From NCBI GenBank assembly GCA_017979445.1, contig CM030717.1, positions 15,457,788 through 15,521,787 on the forward strand: a stretch of 64,000 nt of DNA. Reading direction: 5' to 3'. Both the position numbers and the translations under genes were made by a program. Each line of letters starts with the position of its first letter. Position 1 is the first letter of the stretch. Of this stretch, positions 1 through 9,456 are shown in pieces. The notes under the pieces were generated by a model, which had not been told where the DNA came from, did not search any database, and saw only the letters and a list, made by a program, of their open reading frames with translations. This stretch comes from Akebia trifoliata (Eukaryota; Streptophyta; Magnoliopsida; Ranunculales; Lardizabalaceae).

Positions 1-13
1 TGGTATTAGAGCC
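1..13 (+). other. Probable copia primer-binding site
   Basis: TGGTATTAGAGCC matches the usual plant copia PBS, complementary to the 3' end of initiator Met-tRNA, with one change (C to T at base 7). A 5' LTR would end just before base 1. Confidence 0.5.
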
Positions 14-415
14 ATCTTCATGTTGAATCATTAAGAATAGAATTTAGTAATTAATATTCAATTTTGTTATGTGAATATTCAAAAGGTTATATGTTTGTTT
101 TCTTATGGAATAAAATCCATTATGCCTTCTATTATGCATAAATTTATGTATGGATTTAGTTGAATTAGTAATATTGGATTTGGGTGAAGTTTTCTTTACG
201 TTCTCTCATTCTTGAATCATGTTTGACTGTTTCGAAGGAAACGGTTAATGATTTTGAAATGTGAGATAAGGGTTCACCTACGCTAATTCATTGGAATTGA
301 CTAAGTCAATGTTAATTGGGCTTAGGTTTTCTTTGTTTTTAAATTCTGATAGGCATCAGCCCACAAGGATAATTGGGCACAATGAAGCAGGCGGGCGGGT
401 AACCCGCTGGTGACT

Positions 416-449
416 CTATGGTTGACCTGTTCCGGTCAGCCTGCCATAG
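416..449 (+). other. Leader stem-loop in plus-strand copia relic
   Basis: Outer arms CTATGG (416-421) and CCATAG (444-449) and inner arms TGACC (423-427) and GGTCA (434-438) form a two-part hairpin. It lies about 400 bases after the PBS, where retroelement RNAs often carry dimerisation or packaging structures. The function is inferred from position only. Confidence 0.35.
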
Positions 450-600
450 ACTTTGACTTAATTTTAATTTAAATATTGGTATTTTTTATATATTTTGAAA
501 CAAATTAAATGAAGCAAATCAATCGCCAAAGTGACCTCTTTTGTGGAAATTAATTTGCTTTGAAATATAAACAATTATGTGCATGTAATTTATGTGAATA

Positions 601-711
601 TTAACCAGCGAGAATTTTGCCTCCTTATGGCACAAGAGATTAGGTCATATCTAAAAAATGAGAATTGAGAGACTTGTGTCTGAAGGTATTCTCAATCCAC
701 TTTAAACTTTA
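601..711 (+). pseudogene. GAG_pre-integrase remnant, plus strand
   Basis: Frame starting at 601 gives LTSENFASLWHKRLGHI, a stop, then KMRIERLVSEGILNPL. This matches the LWHKRLGHIS...RIERL core of the GAG_pre-integrase domain of copia Pol. The same motif is encoded on the opposite strand at about 3440-3512 by the larger copia element, so the two form an inverted pair. An in-frame TAA after LGHI and the lack of flanking pol show it is dead. Confidence 0.7.
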
Positions 712-716
712 GTGAG

Positions 717-838
717 ATTAAACCATACAAAAATCAGAGTGTGAATAAATAAATAAAAACTTTATTTCTGCAGAAAATAACCTCACAATATTCATAAACT
801 GAAACAATTGAAAATGTGTCTAAAACTACAAACTCCCA
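717..838 (-). other. 3' untranslated tail of the minus-strand copia element
   Basis: Read on the minus strand, the pol stop codon at 839-841 is followed by a purine tract (AGTGGGAG) of the kind used as polypurine tract by copia elements. About 110 bases of AT-rich sequence follow, up to the inverted relic. I could not identify the expected 3' LTR: nothing here matches the 5' LTR pieces at 17191-17303 and 63549-64000. It was probably lost or lies outside the window. Confidence 0.4.
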
Positions 839-1263
839 CTAAAATTGAATATCCTCAAATGGCATGACATCTATATGAGGAGTGTGCTCATGAAAGACCT
901 TGGGTGGCAATCCCTTAGTAAACGGATCCACAACCATGGAGTTTGTCTTGATGTATTCTATAGACAAAATAACTTAAGTGGTCTTTCAATTCCATCCACA
1001 ATTTGTAGCCTAGTGACAAAATTTCGTAGCCATATTCCATGATTGGATGCCTCATAACACGCTATGAACTCTGCTACCATGGTAGAAGAGGCTATAAGAG
1101 ACTGTTTAGCACTCTTCCAGGAAATACCACATCCTACTTGCAGGTAGATATATCCCGACATAGATTTCGTACTATCTCGTAATCCGACAAAGTCAAAGTC
1201 TAAATACCCGATGATCTCTATGTTATCCGACCTCCTATATGTGAGCATGTAATGGTTTGCTCT
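839..1263 (-). pseudogene. Copia RNase H and C-terminus of Pol (broken)
   Basis: The frame 958-1248 reads through YLDFDFVGLRDSTKSMSGY and WKSAKQSLIASSTMVAEFIA, typical copia RNase H motifs. After ERPLKLFC the frame breaks. The C-terminal tail MVVDPFTKGLPPKVFHEH reappears in another frame and ends at the TAG at 839-841. The stretch that normally holds CDNxxA and the following histidine-rich segment is absent, so about 100 bases were deleted together with a catalytic Asp. In a live element this domain would degrade the RNA of RNA:DNA hybrids. Confidence 0.85.
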
Positions 1264-2402
1264 CTATAGATACCGCATGACTCGTTTGGCTGCTTTCCAA
1301 TGATCCATTCCCGGAATGCTAAAATATCTACCCAACATCCAAACAATGTATGCAATGTCCGAGCACGTACAAACTTGAGCATACATTAGACTCCCTACTG
1401 CTGAAGCATGAGGAACCTTCTGCATTTCATTTTTCTCAAAAGCATTCTTGGGGCATTGATCGAGACTGAATTTATCTCCTTTAGCCACAAGGGTATCATT
1501 TGGTTTGCAATCCTGTATGCCATATCTCTTGAGAACTTTTTCGATATAGGCTTTTTGTGATAATCCAATGATACTTCGAGAATGATCTCGATGTATCTGA
1601 ATCCCTAATACAAAAATTGCATCACCAAGATCTTTCATCTCGAAATTTTGTGTTAAGAATCTCTTAGTTTCATGCAACAAGCCTGTATCGTTACTGGCAA
1701 GCAGCATATCATCGACGTATAAAACCAGAAAAATATGCTTACTCCCACTGAACTTGTGGTATACACAATCATCAACCAGATTCATCTTGAAACCGAATGA
1801 GACAATAACTTCGTGAAATTTGTGATACCATTGACGAGATGCCTGCTTGAGTCCACAGATGGATTTCTTTAATTTGCAAGTCATTTGCTTTGCATTACCT
1901 GATACAAAATTTTCTGGTTGCACCATATAAATTGTTTCATCAATGTCAAAATTGAAGAATGCGGTCTAAACATCCATCTGGTGTAACTCAAGATCAAAAT
2001 GTGCCACCAAAGCCATTATGATCCTAAAAGAGTCTTTCGATGAAACTAGGGAAAAAGTCTATCTATAATCGATGCCTTCTTTCTGTGTGAAGCCTTTAGC
2101 AACAAAACCTGCCTTGTACCTTTCCACATCTCCTTTTGAATCTCTCTTGATTTTAAATATCCATTTGCAACCAATAGGCTTCGCACCTTCAGGCAATGGG
2201 ACAAGATGCCATACGTCATTGTCCTTCATGGACTTAATCTCTTTATTCATGGCATCAATCCACTTTTGAGAGTTGGAACTTTCTATGGCTTGACGAAAGT
2301 TAATTGGATCATCTTACATCACTCCAATGTCAATCTCATGTTCTTTGAAAAACACAATATAATCGTCCAAAATTGCATTTCTCATTTCTCTAGTAGATCT
2401 CC
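1264..2402 (-). pseudogene. Copia reverse transcriptase (RVT_2), degenerate
   Basis: Minus-strand pieces 2059-2250 (NDVWHLVPLPEGAKPIGCKW) and 1264-1926 (KKSICGLKQASRQWYHKF, LYVDDMLLASND) are the fingers and palm of a Ty1/copia RT. The catalytic YVDD is intact. In-frame stops interrupt the domain near 2057 and 1963, and another ends it near 1262. The preceding linker (about 2250-2402) continues in frame from the integrase tail, also with stops. In an active element this polymerase copies genomic RNA into cDNA in the virus-like particle. Confidence 0.9.
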
Positions 2403-3405
2403 TTAATGGCATTGGTTCTTGAGGTTGTAGAGTTTGTTCTTCTTGAACTTGAACAGGAGGCTCAATGACATTGTCTTGATCCAGAGTTGCTTCTTAAACA
2501 ATGTCAAGTATAAGAGATTGTTCCGAATCAGTATCAATAGTAATTGGAGGAATATCGACATATTCCTCTTCAAAGATGAAGTCCATAACTCTTTCTCCCC
2601 TAATAAACTCAACATCCTCAAAGAATCGGGCATTACCCGTCTCAAAAATAGACTTAGTCTTGAGATCATAAAATTTTTAACCCCTGGACCTTTCAGAGTA
2701 TCCAATAAAATAGTAATTGATAGTCCTTGATTCTAGTTTCTTTTCATTTGGTCTATAAGGCCTTGCCTCAGCTGGACATCCCCAAATATGTAAATTCTTT
2801 AAATTGGGCTTCTTGCTTGTCCAAAGCTCATAAGGGGTCTTCTCAGTTGCCTTAGTTGGAACTCTATTGAGTATATATGTTGCGGTCTTTAATACTTCTT
2901 CCCAGAGTGATTCTGGCAAGGTAGAATGACTAATCATACTCCTGACCATGTCCTTAAGTGTTCTGTTTCGTCTTTCAACAATACCATTCATAGTTGGCGA
3001 ACCTGGCATAGTGTATTGTGGGATGATACCGCATTCCTCTAGGTATTTCGCAAATGGTCCTGGACGTTATTCACCTGATCCGTCATATCTATTGTAGTAC
3101 TCATCACCACGATCAGATCTTACACTTTTGATTCTTTTGCTGAGTTGGTTCTCAACTTCAGTCTTATAACTTTTGAACACATCCAGTGATTGCGATTTGT
3201 CTTGAATTAGATAAAGGTAGCCATATCGTGAAAAATCATTTATGAACGTAATGAAATATTGTTGATTATTCCAAGAAACTATTGGGAATGGTCCACAAAT
3301 ATATGTGTGTATTAGTTCCAAGACGTCTAATTTCCTGTCGGCATCAAATCTCCTAACATTTGTTCGTTTCCTCTTAATACAATTCACACACACATCAAAA
3401 TCCAA
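2403..3405 (-). pseudogene. Copia integrase, catalytic Asp lost
   Basis: Pieces 3067-3405 and 2677-3009 encode the zinc-binding CVNC end, the rve core and the C-terminal region with [20 protein letters not shown]. In the core, the first catalytic Asp of the HTDICGPF motif is Tyr (HTYICGPF). The second Asp is present (RSDRGDEYY), and so is the Glu ([11 protein letters not shown]). A stop near 3066-3068 splits the core, and more stops follow after SERSRG. The acidic linker to RT (2403-2676) stays in a related frame. Confidence 0.88.
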
Positions 3406-3743
3406 AAAATCAAGGGGATCGAGAATACCATAGACATAAGTCTCTCAATTCTCTTTTTTGAGATATGACCTAATCTCTTGTGCCATAAGGAGGCAGAATT
3501 CTCGTCGGTTAATTTACGCTTTACACCTCGTGTACTTACATGCAAGGATTCATTAAAAGAGGCAATTGTATCAAGTAAATATAGATTATCGTAACCTGAT
3601 AAAGAACCAGTACCAACCAATTTTGAATCATGAAAAAGACTAAATGTTCCATTTTCAAGTGAACAACAATATCCAAAATTTTCCAAAGTAGAAACAGAAA
3701 TCAAATTTTGTTTAAATAATTGACGGTACAACAAAAGTTTCAT
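3406..3743 (-). pseudogene. Copia GAG_pre-integrase domain
   Basis: Contains NLISVSTLENFGYCCSLENG and the diagnostic SLWHKRLGHISKKRIERL. This domain lies between protease and integrase in copia polyproteins. It overlaps the neighbouring frames at both ends because of small frameshifts. An inverted related scrap occurs at 601-711. Confidence 0.85.
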
Positions 3744-4093
3744 TCAAATCCAAATAAAAACTAGTTCTTAACAATAATCTAGAATTTCCTATTGCTTCGA
3801 AATCCACCGACTTGCCATCGCCAGCGTAGATGTGTCTTTCACCATCATTAGGTTTTCGACAATTCAGGCAACCCTGCATAGACACATTGATGTGAGTTGT
3901 TGCATCAGATTCTATCCACCACGTGTGTCTAGGTACCGAAATCAAATTAACCTCAAAACAAATAAAATTAAGAAGCATACATTTCTTTGCACGTCAAACG
4001 TGATAGTTGGTACACTCCTTCTTGCGACCTATAGGTCCACAGAAGAAACAACCATCTTTATTTGATTCCTTATGTTATTTCTTCTACGATGCC
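3744..4093 (-). pseudogene. Copia Gag zinc knuckle and protease, inactive
   Basis: On the minus strand from 4093 downward: a damaged zinc knuckle (CFFCGPIGRKKEC, where the usual CX2CX4HX4C His is missing), a stop, then the protease region with RHTWWIESDATTHI and AGDGKSVDFEAIGNSRL. The protease active site DSG reads ESD, so both the nucleic-acid-binding and processing activities are lost. The stretch ends at the GTATC duplication made by E1; the upstream half of Gag resumes at 16170. Confidence 0.85.
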
Positions 4094-4693
4094 GTATCTG
4101 AAAGCGCCCTCGATCCGCGGGGTGCGCGGATCCGCTTTTGACCCTTGAGGTTTGGGAGTCGCCACCTAGTTATTACGGTCTAGGAACCGATCAATGACTC
4201 TAAACGGATAAAAACTAATCTAAAACCAAGAAAACTGAATTCGGGGATCATGTTACGGGATTGGAAGGTGTTAGGCACCAATCCCGCCCGGCCAAAGCCG
4301 GTCTCTACTAAATTCCCAAGTAAATTACATTGCTAAAACCTAGATAAAAATAAATAAAAAAAATACCTTTCCGATGCAAGGACTTTATTCCCTCAGATCT
4401 GACAAAAAGAGCTCTTTGTACCGTGCTCCCTTGCTTCGTTCTGTTTCCGGATTTGACTTCGGATCTCCGAGGCAAGGTATCTCCTTGTTTTTGAATCTAA
4501 ACTCTTCAAGTTCGTTGAGGATTTGGGAGTGTTTTTAGAAGGCTTTTGGGTGTTTTCTAGACTAAAATTGAATGAGGGATGTTAGCTAAGGAGTTGGGGC
4601 TCCAAAACTAGGGTTTATGGGGGGCTAGGGGGCTTCTAGACCTACTTCTCTTAGGGTTTATGAGTTGATACGAAAATAGGGTGTGAGCACCTC

Positions 4694-4702
4694 TATTTAT
4701 AG
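4694..4702 (-). promoter_or_regulatory. TATA box of E-family LTR
   Basis: The minus strand reads CTATAAATA, followed about 25-30 bases further by the probable transcription start. The motif is kept in all seven E-family LTRs seen here. It sets the U3/R border near 4665 in this copy. Confidence 0.6.
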
Positions 4703-4759
4703 ATGTTTTTAGGGATTGATTTGGATAGAGTTAGTGTTTAATTAGAGATCTTTTAATTA

Positions 4760-4880
4760 GAGTTGTGTTTTAGTTTGACTTGTTTTAGGTAGAATTGTGT
4801 TTTAATTAGAATTGTTTTAGGTAGAATTGTGTTTTAATTCAAATTGTTTTAGGTAGAATTGTTTTTAAGTTAGAACTCTA
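4760..4880 (-). repeat. Variable-number repeat in E-family U3
   Basis: A degenerate unit of about 30 bases containing TTTTAGGTAGAATTGT occurs about three times here and in the 14397 copy. It occurs three to four times in E3 LTRs and once in E2 LTRs. It lies between the TATA box and the W-box cluster, so copy number changes promoter spacing. Confidence 0.6.
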
Positions 4881-4933
4881 TTAGATAGAGTTATTATTTA
4901 ATTAGATCTCTATTATGACTTTTGATCTTATTT

Positions 4934-5062
4934 GATTGACTTTTAATGTTTTGACTTTAGTCTTAATTGATTGACTTTCAATATCTTGACTTTAGTCTTG
5001 CTTAATTGACTTTAATTTTGACTTCAGTTTCACTTGATTGACTTTAATACCTTGACTTCAGT
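4934..5062 (-). promoter_or_regulatory. W-box-like cluster in E-family U3
   Basis: TTGACT occurs eight times in about 130 bases, in a degenerate tandem unit of about 35 bases (GACTTYAGTC, GATTGACTTT). TTGAC(C/T) is the known WRKY-factor binding core. The cluster lies roughly 230-370 bases upstream of the TATA box on the transcribed (minus) orientation, where enhancer sites are expected. It is kept in every E-family LTR in the window. Actual WRKY binding is inference. Confidence 0.45.
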
Positions 5063-5864
5063 CTTGCTTGATTTACTTTAAATTTTTGGAGAAGGCCCCT
5101 CCATTATTTCTTTAATTCTTTGAACCCCCAAATGGAGGGGTCCTTAAAGAAATATCCCACGAACCCTCAACAATTTTGCCTGAGAGTCCGATTGATCGAT
5201 TTTTTAGGTTCAAATTTTTAAATTAATTTCATTAATGTTTTACTTTAATTATTTAATGTTTTATTTATTAATTTCGAATTTTTTTAATTATGAAAATTGT
5301 GAAATTACCGTTTTTGCCCCCGGAGAGGACTTTTCACGTTTTAAGTCGGTTTTTAATGTTCTAAGATGTTTTAGAATCAATTTTTCGTAAGGAATTCAAT
5401 GGAAATATTATTTTGTGTTATTTATGAAATTTTTTGTGTGAAATGGTCGTGAACTTTATGAGGGGCATTTTCGTAATTTTGTCGAATTCTGTGAAAATTG
5501 ACGAAATGATTTATTTGGTTTCGATTTGTTGTTTTATGTGTTTGAATGAGTTTTCCTAAGCGTAACGTAGGCTCTAGGGTTGTTTTGAGATTAGGGGTAT
5601 TTTGGTAATTTGATAGTTTTTAGTGATTTTTATCGTGAAGCTTCTTTTTGGTTTGCAAGATGATGATTTCTATGTTTCTGGGGTCGTATTTACCTAGCGT
5701 AGCGTGGTTTCTAAGGTTTTGTTAGTTTGAGATACCTCATCCGGATTTCTGAAACACATCTGGTAACAAAATAAAGCAATGGAATACACATCCATCATTG
5801 GGAATCATTGCGATCGGGTTGACGAGTTGATTAATCAGGCGAGTGCAAAAATGGGGTGTCTACA

Positions 5865-5883
5865 GATGCCCCTCTTTGGCAGA
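5865..5883 (-). other. E1 polypurine tract
   Basis: Directly inside the left LTR the minus strand reads CCAAAGAGGGGCATC, a purine-rich tract abutting the TGTAGACACC start of the 3' LTR. This is where plus-strand DNA synthesis would be primed. Identical tracts occur in E2 (23410) and E3 (49205). Confidence 0.75.
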
Positions 5884-5984
5884 GGGTTGAAGCAAACTAG
5901 ATAACAAATCTATTTTGGTAGATAGTGCGATATCCGAATGCCAAAGCTAGTGACAGTTCATTTTGTAGCCGGATTTAGCAATTC

Positions 5985-6210
5985 GTCAGGGTGTTCGGAT
6001 CCTTGAGCGTAAAACTCTTTCCGAACTAAAAGGTTGTCAGGTCCTCGAGCTTGAACTCTCACTGACGATGTCAGATCCTCGAATTTTAGAAAATTCTCCC
6101 TGACTGATGCAAAAGTGCACGTGTGTGCAATGGTGTGATGCTGTGTGAAACTAAGTAAAAATGTGCCAGGTCCTAGAGATCTTCTCTCACTGACAATAAT
6201 GATTCAAAAT
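5985..6210 (-). repeat. Short hairpin series in E1 3' UTR
   Basis: Successive short inverted repeats: GTTCGGA with TCCGAAC around 5993-6033, then GTCAG with CTGAC twice between about 6036 and 6105, and a weaker one near 6155-6200. Spacers share CCTCGAG/CCTAGAG-like words. The same series is present in E2 (about 23540-23735) and E3 (about 49325-49535). Confidence 0.5.
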
Positions 6211-6430
6211 TGAGATGCACTTATGCAACGAAAACAATCATAGCAAGGTTTAACAAAGGTAATTGGAGTTATAACATTGTAGGAACTTCGTTAAATCCTA
6301 TTTGAAATTCTTTTTAGAGTTTGAAAAAGTTTGAGTCTCATTTATCGGACTGGAGCCTATTGTAGCAAAGCTTCTCAGGCTAAGGAACTTAAACAATCCT
6401 ATTAATTCAATATGATTTCAAACAAAGCTG

Positions 6431-7218
6431 GAGTCTCGTTTCTCGGACTCTGGCTAAGGTTTACAGGAACTTAAACAATCCTATTAAAATTGGAGTCTCG
6501 TTTCTCGGACTCAAACTAAGGTTAATAGGCACTTCAAAAAGCCTATGATTCAAAATGTTGGAGTCTCATTTCTCAGACTCGAACTTAGGTTTATAGGCAT
6601 TTCAAAAAGCCTATATATTATTCAAAAAGTTCGAGTCTCGTTTCTCGGACTCGAACTTAGGTTTGTAGGCACTTCAAAAAGCCTATTCATTCTATGATTC
6701 AAAAAGTTGGAGTCTCGTTTCTCGGACTCGAACTTAGGTTTGTAGGCACTTCAAAAAGCCTATTCATTCTATGATTCAAAAAGTTGGAGTCTCGTTTCTC
6801 GGACTCGAACTTAGGTTTGTAGGCACTTCAAAAAGCCTATTCATTTTATGATTCAACAAGTTGAAGTCTCGTTTCTCGGACTCGAACTTAGGTTTGTAAG
6901 CACTTCAAAAAGCCTATCTATGATTCAACAAGTTGGAGTCTCATTTCTCGGACTCGAACTTAGGTTTGTAGGCACTTCAAAAAGCCTATTCATTCTATGA
7001 TTCAACAAGTTGGAGTCTCGTTTCTCGGACTCGAACTTAGGTTTGTAGGCACTTCAAAAAGCCTATTCATTCTATGATTCAACAAGTTGGAGTCTCGTTT
7101 CTCGGACTCGAACTTAGGTTTATAGGCACTTCAACAAGCCCATTCATTCTATGATTTAAAAAAGTTGGAGTCTCGTTTCTCGGACTCGAACTTACTAAGC
7201 CACGTTTCTCGGGCTTAG
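6431..7218 (-). repeat. 77-bp tandem array with two hairpins per unit (E1)
   Basis: About eleven units, mostly 77 bp apart (for example 6710, 6787, 6864; 6936, 7013, 7090). Each unit holds a first inverted repeat GAGTC/GACTC around a pyrimidine-rich loop CGTTTCTC, and a second one TAGGC/GCCTA around ACTTCAAAAA. Edge units carry changed but still complementary arms: TAGGA/TCCTA, and CTAAGCC/GGCTTAG at 7195-7218. The array is in the 3' half of the element, downstream of gag. Homologous arrays: 23967-24764 (E2) and 49771-50489 (E3). Confidence 0.85.
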
Positions 7219-7923
7219 ATTTATAGGAACTTAAACAATCCTATTAATTGATTATATGATTCAAAATCGAACTCAAAGTTTGAAAGATCAGGCCTTTATT
7301 GTCTTATCATGCATCTGGATTCGTAATTATCATTGGGTTTCGCCGGACTTTTAAGCTTTTGTATGATTTTCTTTTTATCATGTGATTAAGAACAAAAACT
7401 TTGGAATTAAATGACCTTCAAAAATGCCCCTAGTTTCAAGGTTGGCTTTAATTGGGACTTGACTACGAGACTGATGGAATGGATTACGCTTGAAAAATAT
7501 GGACTCTAATGTATGATAGATAGAAGAACTGACATTCTCTTAAATTTAAGACTCTTAAGATTATCATATGTGCAATAAAGAATTGATCATTTTCTTTCGA
7601 ATTTCTTTTGAAAAATGCTTGAGCTGGACTTAAAAAATCTTGATAAAGATTAGAATAAAAGATCTTCATCTTCAAAGTGGTTGATGATTCTACATCTTCC
7701 ATTAGCGAACACTTGAACAAGTAAACATACTTTTGAAGATCCTACAATGTTCAAGATGACTTCTGATTTTTTTCGACTTCAATATTGTCTTTGTCGGATG
7801 TGAGCTCTTGGCTAAAAGACAAATATCGTGGCTTGAATGGTTATGCAGTTTCTGCACAAACTTCCTTCTGAATTTTTCTTCTTGACGGGACCTTTCCTCC
7901 CATTTGATGATGTCCTAATTTTT
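7219..7923 (-). other. E1 3' UTR, no supported gene
   Basis: AT-rich sequence without recognisable coding content. A 78-codon minus-strand frame (7484-7720) recurs in E3 at 50755-50991 but is frame-broken in E2. I therefore do not call it a gene. Confidence 0.5.
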
Positions 7924-8100
7924 GCCTAGATCGCCTCTTCAGGTTTTCAATCTAGCGGGCTTTGCTCTTTCTTTTTCTGATGATACCTTGATTTTTGCCT
8001 AGGTCGCCTTTTCAGGTTTTCAACCTAGCAGGCTTTCTTTTTTATGGTTATGCCCTAAATTTTGCCTAAGCCGCCTTTTCAGGTTTTCGACTTAGCGGGC
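7924..8100 (-). repeat. Three tandem hairpins with covarying stems (E1)
   Basis: Three units about 60 bases apart share the loop words CGCCTTTTCAGGTTTTC. Their arms differ but stay complementary: CTAGAT/ATCTAG, CTAGGT/ACCTAG and CTAAG/CTTAG. The set is preserved in E2 (25479-25655; third stem extended to CTAAGTCG/CGACTTAG) and E3 (51194-51369). Constant loop with compensating stems points to a folded RNA element in the leftward transcript. Confidence 0.75.
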
Positions 8101-8253
8101 TTCTCTTTTTTTGCTTGATGATCTTGTGTAACCAAATCGACAATTTCTCAGTTTCCTGCACCTTAACCGAGTCAATTTGCCTTCAGGAGGACTTAATAGG
8201 TGGGCTTAGGATATGGTTTAGAAAGAAAAGATATAAGGCTCAACTTCCCAAAA
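8101..8253 (-). other. E1 3' UTR spacer
   Basis: Pyrimidine-rich sequence between two repeat sets; no gene or motif recognised. Confidence 0.4.
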
Positions 8254-8420
8254 TGCCCCTAGTTTGATATTCTCTCTTTTCTATCAATTATTTTGATTTT
8301 TTTTCTAAATGCCCCTAGTTTGGCATTCTTTTCTTTTTGTCAATTCTTTTGATTCTTTTTTCTAATGCCCTTAGTTTGGCATTCTTTTCTTTTGAACATT
8401 TCAATAGTAGATTTTTCTTT
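8254..8420 (-). repeat. 56-bp tandem repeat TGCCCYTAGTTTGGCA (E1)
   Basis: Three units start at 8254, 8310 and 8366, exactly 56 bp apart, each with TGCCCCTAGTTT. Two of the three keep GGCA after it, so TGCC/GGCA can pair. Related units occur in E2 near 25808-25935 and E3 near 51522-51660. Confidence 0.6.
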
Positions 8421-9456
8421 TGGATGACACTTTCCTTAAGAGAATACATTTTTCTTTTAATGACCGGGCCTGAAGTAACTTCTCAGGTTGCCTACGTACC
8501 CCAAATATTTCTTTTTTTCCTTTTGGGATCAGGTCAAAACGTAGTTCATACTAAGATTCCCTCCCAAGGTTGGTTGGTATGGTTTAGAAAGAAGAGGCTA
8601 CTGCTTTTATTTTTCTTTTAAAAGACTGCGAGGGGCTAAAGAAGGTTTTTTTTTTCTTTTTTGGTAAGACAGGATGATTGTTCGACCAAAGAAGGCCTCC
8701 TTTGGTGAATGCTGCTTGACTTTGTCAAAGTTTCAGGAATTCGATATCTGAATTGCTCTGTCGAGCAAGGTCTTCTTTTGAGAATGAATATTCTTCAATC
8801 TTCTTTTGTGAAATCGAGTATGATTGAGTTTTCTAACTCTAAAATTTCGAGAAACTCTTTTATTCTCTTATGAATGAAAATTCTCCTCTTTTGAGTGAGA
8901 AACCTGGTAGATCCACTTGTAAGTCTTAGTGTCTTTGTCGATGCCTTCAGCTATATCATTTTTGACCAATAATCTTCGACTTTGAAGTTCACCCTTGACT
9001 ATATGTCTTGATCTATATTTTTATGCGATCCATCTATATATCCTTATGAGACCATGCAAGAAATATTGTTGAATTTCTCAAGTAAGTTTACTATGCTCTC
9101 ATATTCTCCTGAGGATAATGTATCACCAATTTGCACTTCTTGAGTGTACTCTTTAATTCCAATATTTATCAAATTTGATTAGTGAGCTTTAAGTCATTTC
9201 TCATGTTAGATTTTATGTTCACATCATTATTGCATACATGATAATCAAAAGCTTCTTTATTAGAAAAAAAGAACACAAACTGACAAACCTAAAAAAAATA
9301 AAGATGGCTAACTGAATTCAAAGACTGACGCAATTGAAGCTAAAAAAAAACTAAGAAAACTTAAAAGATGACATCATTATGAATAGAGGGACACAAATCT
9401 AGAGTCTATGCCACTTCGGTTATCTTCGATGGATGACTTGAACTTGCCTGCTTTTA
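8421..9456 (-). other. E1 spacer between gag and repeat arrays
   Basis: About 1 kb with no convincing ORF. It includes an inverted repeat around 8470-8490 (CCTGAAGT with ACTTCTCAGG) and T-rich tracts. The region is alignable with E2 25940-26960 and E3 51690-52680, so it is family sequence rather than a further insertion. Confidence 0.5.

Larger units (their letters stand above)
1..716 (+). mobile_element. Plus-strand Ty1/copia relic, leader plus short coding scrap
   Basis: The window opens with TGGTATTAGAGCC, which resembles the initiator-Met-tRNA primer-binding site (TGGTATCAGAGC) that follows a copia 5' LTR. About 590 bp of non-coding AT-rich leader follow. Then comes a scrap of GAG_pre-integrase coding sequence in the same orientation at 601-711. 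The gag, protease and rest of pol that should lie between and after are missing, so this looks like an internally deleted copy. It abuts the 3' end of the minus-strand copia element. The upstream LTR is outside the window. The assignment rests on the PBS and the coding scrap; the exact right border near 716 is a guess. Confidence 0.5.
4099..5864 (-). repeat. E1 3' LTR
   Basis: 1,766 bp, TGAAAGCGCC to GGTGTCTACA as written on the plus strand. It holds a TATA box for leftward transcription, a W-box-rich stretch and a short variable-number repeat between them. Near copies lie at 14397, 21702, 31118, 42095, 47432 and 55371. Confidence 0.95.

Noticed and set aside
7484..7720. 78-codon sense ORF in E1, repeated in E3 (50755-50991)
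   Set aside because: Similar between E1 and E3 only because the DNA is similar; broken in E2, no domain, and it lies in the untranslated 3' region.
8337..8621. 94-codon plus-strand ORF, repeated at 51618-51875
   Set aside because: Antisense to the element, crosses the 56-bp repeats, hydrophobic by T-richness only.
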